Source: Phoronis australis
Taxonomy: Eukaryota; Phoronida; Phoronidae
Length of the DNA: 64,000 nt
Direction of reading: 5' to 3'
NCBI GenBank assembly: GCA_002633005.1
Contig: NMRA01000193.1
Location: 236,608-300,607 of the forward strand
Shown: positions 27,801 to 38,450 of the stretch, in pieces
Layout of the letters: each line of letters begins with the position of its first letter
Numbering within the stretch: position 1 is the first letter of the stretch
Position numbers and translations under genes: made by a program
Notes under the pieces: generated by a model
The model's input: only the letters and a program-made list of their open reading frames with translations
The model's database searches: none
Told to the model about the DNA's origin: nothing

Positions 27801-30800
27801 CACCCAGCAAATTTCTAGAACTAACGTGCAATATGAATGTCATTAAAGTCCAAGATGCAAAGTTGCAGAAGATAAATCTATTGCAAATTCCCTCCCTTTT
27901 TGCAGTTCAAATTTTTGCAACTCAAACTTCTGTTTAAAAAACTTCCACGTTGACCAAATTAGGTATTGATGCACGAAAATGATACAAAGCAAATTTCACA
28001 TGGAGAAATCTTGTGTCTTGCATTGGTTACGAATTCAACAACTAATTTTGCAGGAGATAAACAGCCAAGAATTACTTTCAACTTTTGGCGCATTTACATT
28101 ACCTGCCTTGGCACTGTTTTGAAAATGAATTCTGTGAAACACATTACAGGTGGGAGCTAGCGCAAGCAGTGGGCAATGAATTAAAATCTCTCAAAAGTAG
28201 AGGGTGGATGCTTTACCAAGCAGGGGGCACTTGATTAAAAAAATTTCAAAAGCAGGGGCTTGGTGCTTACCCAAATGCTTATGGCATTTCTAGAGCGGAT
28301 CTGATAGGCTGTATTTCTGGCATACTGAATTGTGGCAGATTTTTATGTCTCAGTTTGCAGTTTTGGGCAACACAATCTCATTTTGAATAAGAACATTCCT
28401 TGCGACCCTTTCATAATAACTATGTTATCTCCCCTACATTGTGACTTCACTCACCTAAAGGCTCCATATATTGAAATAATTTATCAACAATTGTGATGGC
28501 CTCCCTATATTGTCTTAAGTAGTACAGGAGAACAGCATAGTTGTAGTAGAGCACACACTGGTCCACGTCATCTAGAGTGTCAATGTTTTCAATCTGCACT
28601 TGAGAATACTGGAAAAATGTAAAACATAAGAGTAATTTACATTTAGCATGGTGAGGTACATATAGATATTACATAATTGATCTCAGATTTACAACAATTA
28701 GTGCACATGACACCATCCACAATCGTTTCGTTATTTCTAAAACAGCTGCAACTGAGTGAGGATCAAAGAAGACTTGAGTTTGTCAATATTCAAGTGACAC
28801 CATCAAGCTCAGTGCAGGCTAATCACATGTTTTCAAGAGTGAATTTACTAACAGCACTAACTTTACTCCAGTGGAAAACAAATGCTCAAACCATAGTTAT
28901 AACACTTGCCGTCACTAAACAATGTTATGCTGGTGGAGTAAACCTTTAGTAAGAACGGTTATATAAGAAAGAAGAAAGCATACCATTGAGCAGACTTTAG
29001 CCACAACTTCCTTAAATTCATCTGTTTTTGTGTAACCAGACTGGCAGTATTCAACAACAGCTTTGTTGTGAATTACCTAAAACATAATCAAAATGCTGAG
29101 TTCAATTGACCACTAAGTGGCTTATTGTATTTTACCCATCAATGAGCTGGGAATACATGTATAGGGGTATCATATTAATTACCAGGTAACAACAAGTTAG
29201 GCTCCACAATACTTTTAAAACTGCCATGACCTCATGAATTACACCACCCATTAGTCACAACTGTGACTTTCATGTATTGCCAATCTAAAAATTTTACACA
29301 TTACGTTGGGCAGAACTCATTCAAAAAGATTTATTTTTGATAAAAACAGCTCGTGCTATTACATACTAAACAGTGCTCAATGTGGCAACCTCCAGGTCAC
29401 CAATGCAACTTCAGATTGTGTTTGGCAACCTAGGAAAAATTCGACATGACGTCACCACAGTGAGTATAAAAGCCAGATAATAAATCCCCCGAAATTTGTT
29501 TCAAAATTGGTAGTGACTTCCAAACTTTAAATTACTACCAGTTTTCCTAGATTCAATACCTTCTGATCACAATTCCCAGTGGCGGATTTAGGGGGGNGTC
29601 CGCAAACCCAAAAATTCGAGACCCCTGCAACCCTACAGTTTTTGCTAGCTGCGCGCACGTGCGCATCTGTCAAAATCTTGGTTATCCCTGTCCTCTGCCC
29701 CCCTCCTAACTCAAAATCCTGGATCCGCCCCTCATTCCTGCATTTATTTTGTGAAATCAGAGTATTTGTCACCCTCAGCAGTCAGCCCACAACAAACGTG
29801 CTTAAATTACAACAGGCAGTAAACATACGGAAGTCAGAAGTGTTCGTCAAAAATCAGGCAAGTTGGGACCATGAAACACACGCCTCAAGTGTATTCCAAT
29901 GTCTGCATTCTTCGTTGGAAAGCAGAGTTGACTTAGAGATTAGATGGAACGGGCTGGAGAGAAATGGGAATCGGTATGTGGAATTTTTGAAAACGAAGTA
30001 TGGCACAAGGTGTTTTTGGTCGACGAGTTTGACATCAGTTTTGGCGACCTCAAATTTCATTTGGCAACCTGGGATTTTTGCGAAGTCGCATTTGGCGACT
30101 TGGCGGCAAGCTAAGTGTCGAGCACTGTACTTGCTTTGTTCAATGCTCTCTTGTAATAATGGGGCAGTCTACAACAATAAAGCTAACAACTGAAGAACTA
30201 TGATAATTACAGGTACTGGGGTGGCTGGGCATTTTCAGTTTTGTGTTAAGGATACAAATGGCATTTGCTTGATTTTTGAGCCTGATTGAAAGACTGTTAG
30301 TTGTTTACCCCTTGACACATTTTTACTGACTTGTGGTTCATCTTAAACGTTTACTTAGCAACAGGAAATAAAGCATAGAATTTAGGTACCTTCAGAAATT
30401 CAGACACTTCGTATTTATTAATGGTTGGTCGACACCCACCCTTACACCGGATTTCTATAATCTGAAGGATTTGGCAGTCTGAATGCCTGGTCCCTCAGTT
30501 CATAGTTATCAGGTGTGAATGATGGCTTGGGTTGAACACAGTTGATTTGGTGTTTTTCTCGATTTTTAAGTAGCTGGCCGCACTTAAGGTAGTCAAAAAG
30601 ATGTAAGGAATCACTTTGGAATCAATTTATTGAACTTTGGGGAAGGCTTCTGGGGTCTTTGGCCAAGTAGAATGTTCATATTTTCAGGTTATACGCCGTG
30701 TGGAACAGAGAAGTGGAACTTCCTGCACCTGGTTTAAAAAGCCCAAAAACCAACACAAACTGTTCAGAGCCACTATTAACTAAGTCCCCTCACTTCAGCA

Positions 30801-31170
30801 CAGGAAACAGCTAATTATTTCAAACATTGTCAACATGAGGAGAAACAGCAGACAAATTATATTGGCCATTATGGTCTTGCACAGATACTGGTCAAGCACA
30901 GCAAAAATAAAAAAAAAGTTTTCAAGCCAATACCGGTTGCAGACTTTTTTTCACATTATTTAACAAGTCGACAGTTACCTTGGGGTCATTGGACCGTGTC
31001 TGCATAAGAAACTTTAAATACTTCATGCACGACTCGTAGTCTTTCTTGAGGAAGCTGCCCACAGCCCTGGCTCCAGTCTCCTTGTCTTGTTCAGTCACTG
31101 CCGGAATGGAAACCAACTGTAGACTGTCTGAAGACTGCGGAGCCTCTGCACTGTTTGTTACATCACTCAT
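15794..31170 (-). CDS. CNOT10: CCR4-NOT transcription complex subunit 10, complete 15-exon gene
   Basis: Fifteen coding exons sum to 2055 nt (684 residues plus stop); human CNOT10 is about 744. Exons, 5' to 3': 31170-30979, 29076-28984, 28608-28455, 27222-27161, 26553-26422, 26067-25984, 23206-22954, 22575-22373, 21002-20881, 20732-20598, 18723-18655, 18006-17893, 17106-16815, 16131-16059, 15870-15794. Every intron is GT/AG and every junction keeps frame. Diagnostic segments include [73 protein letters not shown] and [11 protein letters not shown], all aligning with human CNOT10. The protein is a TPR-like helical repeat subunit that, with CNOT11, docks on the N-terminal part of CNOT1 in the cytoplasmic deadenylase complex. 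The start [10 protein letters not shown] is the only in-frame Met before the conserved TEQDKE segment. An AG directly upstream (31180) suggests a 5' UTR intron. Confidence 0.96.
16059..16131 (-). CDS. CNOT10: CNOT10 coding exon 14
   Basis: Residues 636-660, [18 protein letters not shown], aligning with human VPPEAILLAVYLELQNG. A nearer AG exists inside the exon; the upstream TTTCAG acceptor was chosen because it restores this alignment in phase 0. Confidence 0.85.
16815..17106 (-). CDS. CNOT10: CNOT10 coding exon 13
   Basis: Residues 538-635. [20 protein letters not shown], an acidic linker, then [20 protein letters not shown]. Corresponds to human [20 protein letters not shown] and the TPR after it. 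Acceptor TCTAG, donor GTAATG. Confidence 0.95.
17246..17660. repeat. Decayed relatives of the 12.6-kb repeat unit
   Basis: CATCCACATATAAATACTTG, CCAAATTTCATGAAAATCC and a second CCAAATGTCATTAAGATCC unit recall 12562-12710. Lies in CNOT10 intron 12. Confidence 0.5.
17893..18006 (-). CDS. CNOT10: CNOT10 coding exon 12
   Basis: Residues 500-538, [20 protein letters not shown] and [10 protein letters not shown], nearly the human reading [20 protein letters not shown]. Acceptor TTGCAG, donor GTAAGT. Confidence 0.95.
18655..18723 (-). CDS. CNOT10: CNOT10 coding exon 11
   Basis: Residues 477-500, [20 protein letters not shown] then NL. Aligns with human PPSSPLRKQELENLKCS. Only 69 nt; supported by CTGCAG acceptor, GTGAGT donor and phase match on both sides. 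Confidence 0.88.
20112..20292 (+). repeat. tRNA-derived SINE, copy c, internally deleted
   Basis: Starts GAGGCAGTGTGACTAAGTGA like the others, but the B box region is missing. The GTCAGGTCTCTTAGC body and TCTGGTACAACATGTACCAG hairpin remain. Confidence 0.8.
20598..20732 (-). CDS. CNOT10: CNOT10 coding exon 10
   Basis: Residues 432-477, [20 protein letters not shown] and the following helix. Aligns with human [21 protein letters not shown]. Acceptor TTGAAG after a T-rich tract, donor GTAAGT. Confidence 0.92.
20881..21002 (-). CDS. CNOT10: CNOT10 coding exon 9
   Basis: Residues 392-432. A polar linker, then [18 protein letters not shown], equivalent to human IVQSIVGQGYHRKIVLAS. Acceptor TTTCAG, donor GTTTGT. 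Confidence 0.93.
22373..22575 (-). CDS. CNOT10: CNOT10 coding exon 8
   Basis: Residues 324-391. [20 protein letters not shown] and [12 protein letters not shown] form the most conserved TPR pair. Acceptor TTCCAG, donor GTAAGT. Confidence 0.96.
22954..23206 (-). CDS. CNOT10: CNOT10 coding exon 7
   Basis: Residues 240-324, including [18 protein letters not shown] and the TPR helix [15 protein letters not shown]. 84 codons plus one base; acceptor ATTCAG, donor GTAAGT. Confidence 0.96.
23621..24020 (+). repeat. tRNA-derived SINE split by a nested insertion
   Basis: The A-box half (GATGGCTCAGTAGACTAGAG, 23628-23647) and the B-box half (CTGGGTTCGAGTCCCAGGTG, about 23992-24011) are about 350 bp apart, where a tRNA head would have about 40. 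Between them lies a CAGTGG...CCCTG-ended element (about 23668-23978) with repeated GCGGAAAT motifs. Confidence 0.7.
25436..25660 (-). repeat. tRNA-derived SINE, copy d
   Basis: Reverse orientation in CNOT10 intron 6. The head, body and hairpin tail align with copy a; the B box is mutated (GGTTCTAGTCC). Confidence 0.8.
25984..26067 (-). CDS. CNOT10: CNOT10 coding exon 6
   Basis: Residues 212-239, [20 protein letters not shown], matching human [20 protein letters not shown]. 84 nt, phase 0; acceptor TTGCAG, donor GTAAGT. Confidence 0.95.
26422..26553 (-). CDS. CNOT10: CNOT10 coding exon 5
   Basis: Residues 168-211. [19 protein letters not shown] corresponds to the human AEKALHLLAVLEKM helix. 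A shorter serine/aspartate-rich linker replaces the long asparagine/lysine linker of human, which accounts for part of the length difference. Donor GTATTT. Confidence 0.93.
27161..27222 (-). CDS. CNOT10: CNOT10 coding exon 4
   Basis: Residues 147-167, [19 protein letters not shown] plus HQ. Only 62 nt and too short to show as a long frame. Both splice sites and the phase fit its neighbours, and it matches human [21 protein letters not shown]. Confidence 0.93.
27826..28060 (+). repeat. Dispersed repeat, uninterrupted copy (CNOT10 intron 3)
   Basis: Similar to 33940-34111 joined to 36677-36770 (AAAAAACTTCCAC, TATTGATG, ACAAA, TTTTGCA, in order), which the CAGGG element splits. Confidence 0.6.
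28455..28608 (-). CDS. CNOT10: CNOT10 coding exon 3
   Basis: Residues 96-147, a TPR hairpin with [20 protein letters not shown] and RQYREAI, very close to human. Acceptor TTCCAG, donor GTGAGT. Confidence 0.95.
28984..29076 (-). CDS. CNOT10: CNOT10 coding exon 2
   Basis: Residues 65-95, reading [20 protein letters not shown]. Aligns with human IILNTAVAEFFKSNQTTTDN. 93 nt, phase 0; acceptor TTTTAG, donor GTATGC. Confidence 0.93.
29371..30127. mobile_element. CAGTGCTCRA-ended DNA element in CNOT10 intron 1
   Basis: 757 bp with ends CAGTGCTCAATG and (inverted) CAGTGCTCGACAC. Its sub-terminal TTTGGCAACCTGGGATTT and GGCGACTTGG motifs echo those of 34112-36676, so the two are probably related. It contains a nested MITE. 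No clear target duplication seen. Confidence 0.6.
29577..29733. mobile_element. MITE with GGCGGATYYAGG ends, nested
   Basis: CAGTGGCGGATTTAGG at the left and, inverted, GGGGCGGATCCAGGATTTTG at the right. Sits inside 29371-30127 and contains one ambiguous base. Confidence 0.6.
30979..31170 (-). CDS. CNOT10: CNOT10 coding exon 1
   Basis: Residues 1-64: a poorly conserved acidic leader, then [20 protein letters not shown] (human equivalent ITDQEKEL). Donor CCAAG/GTAACT. A pyrimidine tract plus CAG lies 10 nt upstream of the ATG. Confidence 0.9.
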
Positions 31171-31256
31171 TATGCACTTTTACTGAAAGATATAAATCAA
31201 TATAATATCAGGTTTAAACTGTCAGAGCATCATAATCTATGAAAACAGTCACTTAC

Positions 31257-31334
31257 AGGGGTCCCTTATTTTGAGAACCAGTTTGATGTCTATTATTCGG
31301 TATAGAAAACTGGTTCTCAAAATGCTAGACCCCT
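31257..31334. repeat. 78-nt perfect-stem hairpin upstream of CNOT10
   Basis: A 17-bp perfect stem (31268-31284 with 31307-31323, arm ATTTTGAGAACCAGTTT) plus an outer 7-bp stem AGGGGTC/GACCCCT. It begins 87 nt upstream of the CNOT10 ATG. It may be a tiny MITE remnant or a structured RNA. Confidence 0.75.
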
Positions 31335-33030
31335 ATGTGCAACTATTACAGAAAAAACGTTACTGTTGTGGGGTGGAATGGTGTACTATTTAAAAAGTCT
31401 AGAGATGGTCAAAGGTTTCAGTGCAGTATTTACTAGATATCAATTAATAGTCCTCATTTAACGGTAACTATGCTCTTGTTAAATACCTGCCTCATCCACA
31501 ATAATTTCACTCGCAAGTTAGAGTTCACTGGAGTTACAATTGTCGCCAGTGACAGCGCTTGTCTGGGACATCGTTTTGTTAAGCATCTTCCATACCACAG
31601 CCTTTTATACTATGCAACAAACTTATTCCTCAAAAGAACCATTCTTTTCTTGCAGTTTCAAGAACCAAATCCCAGCCTTGTTCACATCCGAAGCCACGTG
31701 ACATTTTGCAGCTGACCTATTTTTCTTCACATAGGGCATGCATTCAGTGCCAAGCAAGCAAACGACAGGATCACCGGACATTTTGTGGCTGAGCTATTTC
31801 TTCCATATTTGGCACGTATTCAGTCGCAAGGTAGCAAACTCGAATCACCCAATAACGGAATTCCACAGAAATTGGTACAGCATTAGTCTCGCATATTAAT
31901 ACATCATTTGGCTTGAAGTTTTTTGACAGGAAGTTTGTCGATCGCTTGAGTTGCAAAACGTTGAACAGTATGTTGTTAGCTTCACATGTTAATGTAGTAA
32001 TTGCCGAGATCACCTGACCAGGTAATTGAACCCCGATAAGATCAGCACGCATGCTAACCATTCGGCTAATATGCAATTGCCTATTAATGAGTGGCCATGA
32101 TTCACTAGAAGCACGTCTGCAATATTCCCATAGCATGTGCGCCACCAGGAAGGTGAACGTCAGATTGTCTTACATACAGGTCTACTTTCCTTGGTATCTT
32201 TACCACAATTACACCAGATGAACACAAGGTTGTCTCTCATACACGGCCTCAACTCCTGGAATTTTTGCAATCACCAAACGATGCGCGCCGTGTGTCCTAG
32301 TTGGAAGTGCATCACTGGTAGATCATCCGTTTGCTGATTATGCCAATTGCGGTAATTGCAGAGATCACCCAACCCAGGAATCGAAACAGAAATCCCAATA
32401 AAACTGGCTAATCATTCAGCCAATAGGCAATTGCCTGTTAGGAAGTGGCTAACAGAGGCTCGTGTGATTCACTGGAGGCACGTCTACAGCACAAGTTTCA
32501 CAATGAGGTTATGGGCAAAACTACACAGCCATGGGAAATCTGGAGGTCTTTGTGAAATTAAAACATAGCCGTTCCTAGTTGTATTTTAACGTCTTCATAC
32601 AGCTATTTGGTAGGCTACCTCCTCACCTGGCCCTCTGGAATATATTAACTTGTTTTACTTTGTAACTTGAACATTTCGGTTAGATATTTATTTGAATTTA
32701 TTGATTGTCACTGATCTCGACCCTCAGTCAAAGTTCCCTTGTCTCACAAACTGTCAAATATTTAGTTGGTAAATCAATCCTTAAACAGGGTTGGAAGTCT
32801 GAACTTAGAATTTGGTGTCATACATGTATCACACTCGAATTGCACATCAAATATTAACATGTGCAAGTTGAAATTATGATTGCTTAAAGGCATTTATCTG
32901 CAGAAATAATACATCAAATATAACTGCACAGAAATGAATCCCTTCAAAAGAACTTATTCACTCGGAGATTCAACGTTTCAGTATTCGCTTGTAACTCTGC
33001 TATGTGGGGATTTGCATTTTTCACCTGGTG

Positions 33031-33253
33031 GTGAACTTGTGAACTAAGGCATTCACTTGGCAGTGAACTTGTGAACTAAGGCATTCACTTGGCAGTGAAC
33101 TTGTGAACTAAGGCATTCACTTGGCAGTGAACTTGTGAACTAAGGCATTCACTTGGCAGTGAACTTGTGAACTAAGGCATTCACTTGGCAGTGAACTTGT
33201 CAACTAAGGCATTCACTTGGCAGTGAACTTGTCAACTAAGGCATTCACTTGGC
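33031..33253 (+). repeat. 32-bp minisatellite, seven units
   Basis: The unit starts GTGAACTTGTGAACTAAGGC and ends ATTCACTTGGCA. Units 1-5 are identical; units 6 and 7 share a G to C change (GTCAAC). Confidence 0.95.
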
Positions 33254-34111
33254 TCATTGACAGGCATTCAGGTGACTACTAATTATAAGCCTAAGATGGA
33301 AGACAACTTGATTTGTTGTTATTACAGACAGGTAAAAAGAAGCAAAGGGTAACCAGGTAAGACCATTTATGATTCCAAAATACCTAAGAGAATTTGATTT
33401 GGTTGGTACAGGCTTCCGCTCTGTTTGACCTGCCTGAGTGTCAGTATTGGTTATTCTATCTTTATCTATGAATCAAAATGATTTAAACTCTTAAAAATAA
33501 AGAGCTCAGTAGATTTGGCCTACCCTAAAATGCAGGATTATCCGACAGAGTTACCAGTGTTTCTGTTTACCTTTTTTACCGGACTTTTTTAAGTCAGACT
33601 GAAACTTTTTATCTCCTTTGGTCTTTGGGACCGGTAAAATATTTGAACAATTACATTGATCGAAACTAATCTATGCACGGGCTAATTATATTATGCAAAT
33701 TTTGAGCATATCTCTTAAAACAATGCGCTGAGCCACAGTCACCCTGGTCACCCATGACCTTTGACACTGATGTACACAGACCCAATATTTAAAGGATTCG
33801 CTGTCAACCGCAAGTAAATTTGCAGACGCAAAAGTTGAATCTGCACTCTCTAACCGACACCTGTATTCGAGGAGCTACAGCAAGTATGCAATTTGAAATA
33901 GGAGAAAAAATGCGTTGAAAAAATTCACACCAAAATTCTAGAACTAGCCTGCCATACAAATGTCATCATGAAAGTCACTGAAGATGCAAACTACATAAAT
34001 CTAAGCACGAACTCCTTTCATTTGTGCGCACTGTTCAAGCTTTTTCAACTCAAACGATTAAAAAACTTCTCATCAAAAAACTTCCACAAAGCAATGCCCA
34101 GGCCGCATGAT

Positions 34112-36676
34112 CAGGGCTCGACATAACGAGCTGCAGGTCGCATTTGCGACCTGAAATTTGGAAATGCGAGCTGAGATTTTTGTCAGCCCATATCAAGTCG
34201 CAAAATGCGACCTTGAATTTCAACGAATGCGAGCTGAGTTTTTACACTCCTCGGCAGATACCTGGCAAATATAAAGTAAAATCTTATTAATCCGACCGTT
34301 ATTTGATTGTTACCAAATCCAAGTTCAAAAGAACACTAACCGAGAACAGCCCTCCCGATGACTTGTAAGCAAGTCACGTGAACATGGAATGTGCAGAATC
34401 AATCTTTGACGCGTTTCATTGGCTAACATTTTCGGATTCGTTGAAGAAAGTTTCGAGCCACTGCATATCACGTGGTAAAATGTCACAAAACAGCAGTGTT
34501 TCTACCAATTCTTAAGTGATCAACTTACTAAACTTTGCGGTGGACAAATGTTTATTTTTCGCGTAAGATGTCCTGATTACACGTACCAAATATCCATGAC
34601 AATATCCCTGATATCGCACTGCGGCACTTGTCGGTCCCGTTGTTTGCGCGCAAGCGGTCCTGGCAGACAGTTGTGACTTTGAGATTTGCGTCTCGTTTTT
34701 ATCACATAAGACAGCCAAGGTGAAAATGACAACCCTATTAATCGCATAACAACGGCCACATCTTTACTTTCAGTTGCCAAGAAATTCTCAAACCCCTTTA
34801 CTTGTTCCTGGGGTTACGTGCGCGAAATATGATTTGCTTTCACACGTTGTTGCCAACGTAAAGTGTAGGCCTATTCCAGCGATTCAAGTGCTTGAACTCA
34901 CGTGTGCGCACCACTTCAAAGCTGCACATCAAAACAGAACAGCGATAGTCCTTAATGAAAGAGTTTATCGGCTTGGCTGTGTTAAGCACCTGGGTACCAG
35001 TGGTTTATTTGAAAATGAACTCATAGGTTCCCGGCACTTGTAAAAGGCCCGATGCTTTACGATATTCCCAGGACCGATAGAACCCAGCACTGATATTTTT
35101 CCTGTTCCGATGAGGTCGCCGTTCCCTAAACCACTTCCTACAATCTATACGCGTAGCCAGCTACTGCAACTTATCGGGTACTAGATGTGAACTTTTTATT
35201 CTTCTCTTCATANNNNNNNNNNNNNNNNNNNNNNNNNNNNNNNNNNNNNNNNNNNNNNNNNNNNNNNNNNNNNNNNNNNNNNNNNNNNNNNNNNNNNNNN
35301 NNNNNNNNNNNNNNNNNNNNNNNNNNNNNTTCGTCCCCGGACTGCCGTCGCCGTAAAATGTTCGGACTCCAATAGAAACAATCTTGTTCCGGCTAAAACG
35401 GGTAATTAAAAACAAAATTATTCCTGGTGGCTAAAAAGGGTACAGTGAAGGTGGTAACGATATCCCGAAAATCACCCCTACTAGATGGAGTTTGCGTCGC
35501 AAAATCGTATTATTATAACGTTTCTTATCATTGTAGTCTTTTAATATCTTATTACCGCAAACACTCAGGTTAACGACTATGCTCACGCACAAGCCTACTC
35601 CCTACCTTTGAAGTGTTTCATAATAAGCGCTCACTGATCTACTAAGTGATCCCCTCAACTTTTGAGAATTTCCGGCAATTAAGTGCCCACAATTCAGGCT
35701 AGCGCCCATTATAGCACACTACAAACTACCGCACATGGTTTAAAATTGACACGCAGCCTATATGGTGAGTTACTCTCGTTTTACACAACAAATTCAGTTT
35801 TCAAAAAACGTCTTTTCTCAATATGTAAAAACCAAATCCCGGCTTTGTTTTATACCTCCGAAAGCTGAGAAAGTTACACTAGTGACGTGCATGTCGTTTT
35901 GTGACTGACCAATTTTTCCTGTACTTGGAAGGTATTGAGGAGCAAACTCGCCATTACCCTATGGAAACCCACACGGAGGGAGTCGGGAATTATTTCGAGG
36001 CTATTCATTTCATGGAAAACTAATTGTTGAGTAAGTTAACAGCATAAGTACCACATTTTTGTTGTGAAATTTGCACTGAATTGTTCCCGTGCATCCAAAT
36101 AGGTCATTCCGTTAGGGCGGTGTTTCACGGACTTTTTTCGACAGATGTTTTTCAAACGTCGAGTTAAGTTGCAAAGTTTGGGTTGCGAACAAAAAGTGGA
36201 GGGAATTTGCACTCCGAGTTAGTTTGGATCTTTAACGACTTTGATGACAGCTGGTAACAATTAAGACATAGCAAAATCCCGGATACTTTTTAAACGGGCA
36301 TTTACTCCCTTTTCACATCGCAAACTTAACTATTCGAATGCACGTGTCAGTTAGAGAGCGTTGATTCAAATTTCACGTCAGCAACTTGCCTTGCGCTCTA
36401 AAGCCTTTCCATGGCGGTTGTGAAGAACAGTAACACCGTTCCTGCATGAACGAAGTCAATTTTGAGATCTGAAATTTGTGAGTATTTAACACTGCAGGTA
36501 AGAGCATCATCTAAACATTTTCTCAGTGATCTAAAAAATCAATTTTGGCACGTAAGAATGACGGGAAATTTTTGCGACCTGGCATTTATGAACACGAGCT
36601 GGATTTTGAAAATGCGACCTGGGATTTTGCTAGGTCGCAAAATGCGATCTGACGATTTTAATAGCGTCGAACCCTG
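34112..36676. mobile_element. CAGGG-ended DNA element, 2.57 kb, hAT-like
   Basis: Ends CAGGGCTCGACATAA and (inverted) CAGGGTTCGACGCTATT, flanked by ATGAT on both sides. Sub-terminal regions carry many GCGACCTG and GGTCGCATTT motifs. A related repeat at 27826-28060 lacks the insertion. No transposase recognised. It contains the assembly gap at 35213-35329. Confidence 0.7.
35213..35329. other. Assembly gap, 117 N
   Basis: A run of N within the CAGGG-ended element; its true length is unknown. Confidence 0.99.
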
Positions 36677-38032
36677 ATGATGTATTGATGTGCAAGAATG
36701 ACTGGTACAAATTTCGTGTTAACATTCAGTAACTAGTTTTGCATGAAGTAAAAAGCCTCTAAATACTTCGGATATTGGTTACCACCTCTGGCAATGAATA
36801 GATCAAGATACCATCTATGGAAAAAATAGGCAACCACACAATGTCACGTGTAGAGCACCTGTTATTACTTCGGCTTCCGATGTGAACAAGGTCAGGATTT
36901 GGTTCTTAACATTGCAAGAAAAGAACTGTTCTTTTGAAGAATAAATTTGTTGAATAGTGAGAAAACTGAGAAGGTGTGGTTGACTTTAGACATTGCATGT
37001 GTGTAAATTTCAACATAGCAGATGTACCCGACGACCACTGCCACTGGCGACGACCATAGCTCAATTGTAAGTGAAACGTTCAAAATATGAATGGAAAGAG
37101 TAGAAAAACGCTTTAGTCAAATTAACGACACTGTGACAGTGACACTGACACTGTGATACTGATAGTGTCATCCGCTGTTGTCTCAATTTTCATTCGAAAA
37201 AGTCAACTTAGATTCAAATGACGGGCAAATTTCTTTAGGGACCAGAATTTAATCAGCTTGTGGGTCCTCTGGCCCGGCGTTTCAAAAATTCAGAGGAACC
37301 ACTGGTTACAAAACACATAGCAAGGATAAAATAGCGAAGTTCTGTACCTGCAAATTGTACAACCGCTTCCACGTGTGGCAAGATAATAGTAGACATTGGG
37401 ATTTAGTGCCATCTAGTGGCTATTACAAGAAAAACTCATGGCACGCTCAATATCAGTATTCGTCATTTTCTGTACGACGTTATATCAAAGACGTTACGGT
37501 ATTTAGTAAACGTCTCACGTAAATGGACGAACTTCGTATCGAATGAGCATGCTTCATGGTGCCCTTGTCATGCGTGAACTTTGTGTAAACTTGGGATATC
37601 CCGGCGATGTTCAAGCGCACAAACATTCGCGACCTGGCGCCGGAAAATTATACACGGAAATGATGTTTTTTAGTTTTTTTCACACGACCCAGTAATGTTG
37701 CAATTGAATGTGTCTTACCATGGGTGCGCCTGAGTGTCAGTACACGACTGGTATTAACACTCAGGGAGACGGCCAACGCAATACATTACAGCTCATGCGT
37801 GAGTTCCCAACGACTTTCCGTATCACTGAGTACGCCGGGACGTGACAGCTTTGACGGCCCTCTACCCGAACCCCCCCCCCCCCGTCGGGTGACTGAAACA
37901 AACACATGAGCCATGTGGTGGTCACCAGAACGCGGCAAGCGTTGATGCTATATATTGCTATTGCAGGTAAAAACTTGCAAATTTAACTTGAAGACAAAGA
38001 CACTGAGCCCTGTGCCCGGCGGAGGGGAGAGT

Positions 38033-38275
38033 GGGGTAAAACGGCACCCTTAACTTTAAAGATCCATTACCCAAAAAGTATACAATGTATGCACAATGAA
38101 TTAATCATGTTCGAAGAGCTTACCTTGTAGTTTATAAAAAACATAATTAGTAGAATTAAAATTGCACCGCCTGGCCCAAAGGCAAGACAGATTTGACTTT
38201 TTAAGGGGTGCCGTGGGCCGTTTTACCCTACCTTGCGGTTAAGACGGTCACTGCAGTTGGGTAAAACGGCCCTGC
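38033..38275. repeat. Inverted repeat with GGGTAAAACGGC ends
   Basis: GGGGTAAAACGGCACCCTTAA (38033-38053) is inverted at 38201-38229, and a third GGGTAAAACGGCCCTG lies at 38260-38275. Probably a MITE. Confidence 0.6.
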
Positions 38276-38316
38276 TACTATGAACACAGATAAAATGTAA
38301 TCATCGATTTATACAA

Positions 38317-38450
38317 CGCCAGGTCGTGAGTTCGAGTCTTTGGTACTTGTAGTTTTTCCTGTTTGACACGTTCGATCTCCGTGTTTTTTCCCTTTTTTTC
38401 TTGGATAATACTTCAGAAATCAAGGAAAATGCTTGATTTTTAGAGGTAAA
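38317..38450 (+). repeat. 5'-truncated copy of the second SINE family
   Basis: B box GTGAGTTCGAGTC at 38326-38338 and the same TTGGATAATACTTCAG body as 52835-53015; the A box is lost. It abuts the left edge of segmental duplication copy 1. Confidence 0.6.

Larger units (their letters stand above)
31335..38032. other. Gene-poor region upstream of CNOT10
   Basis: Contains the 32-bp minisatellite and the CAGGG element with its gap. Related repeat stretches lie at 31640-31760 and 35825-35960 (ACCAAATCCCRGC...TGTGACTGACC type). A 5' noncoding CNOT10 exon may lie here but cannot be placed. Confidence 0.45.

Noticed and set aside
29579-30193. 204-codon plus-strand open frame
   Set aside because: It runs through the CAGTGC-ended element and its nested MITE, includes an ambiguous base, and resembles no protein; it is chance openness in repeat DNA.
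33031-33253. CRISPR-like array
   Set aside because: The 32-bp units are directly adjacent with no spacers, in a eukaryotic context.
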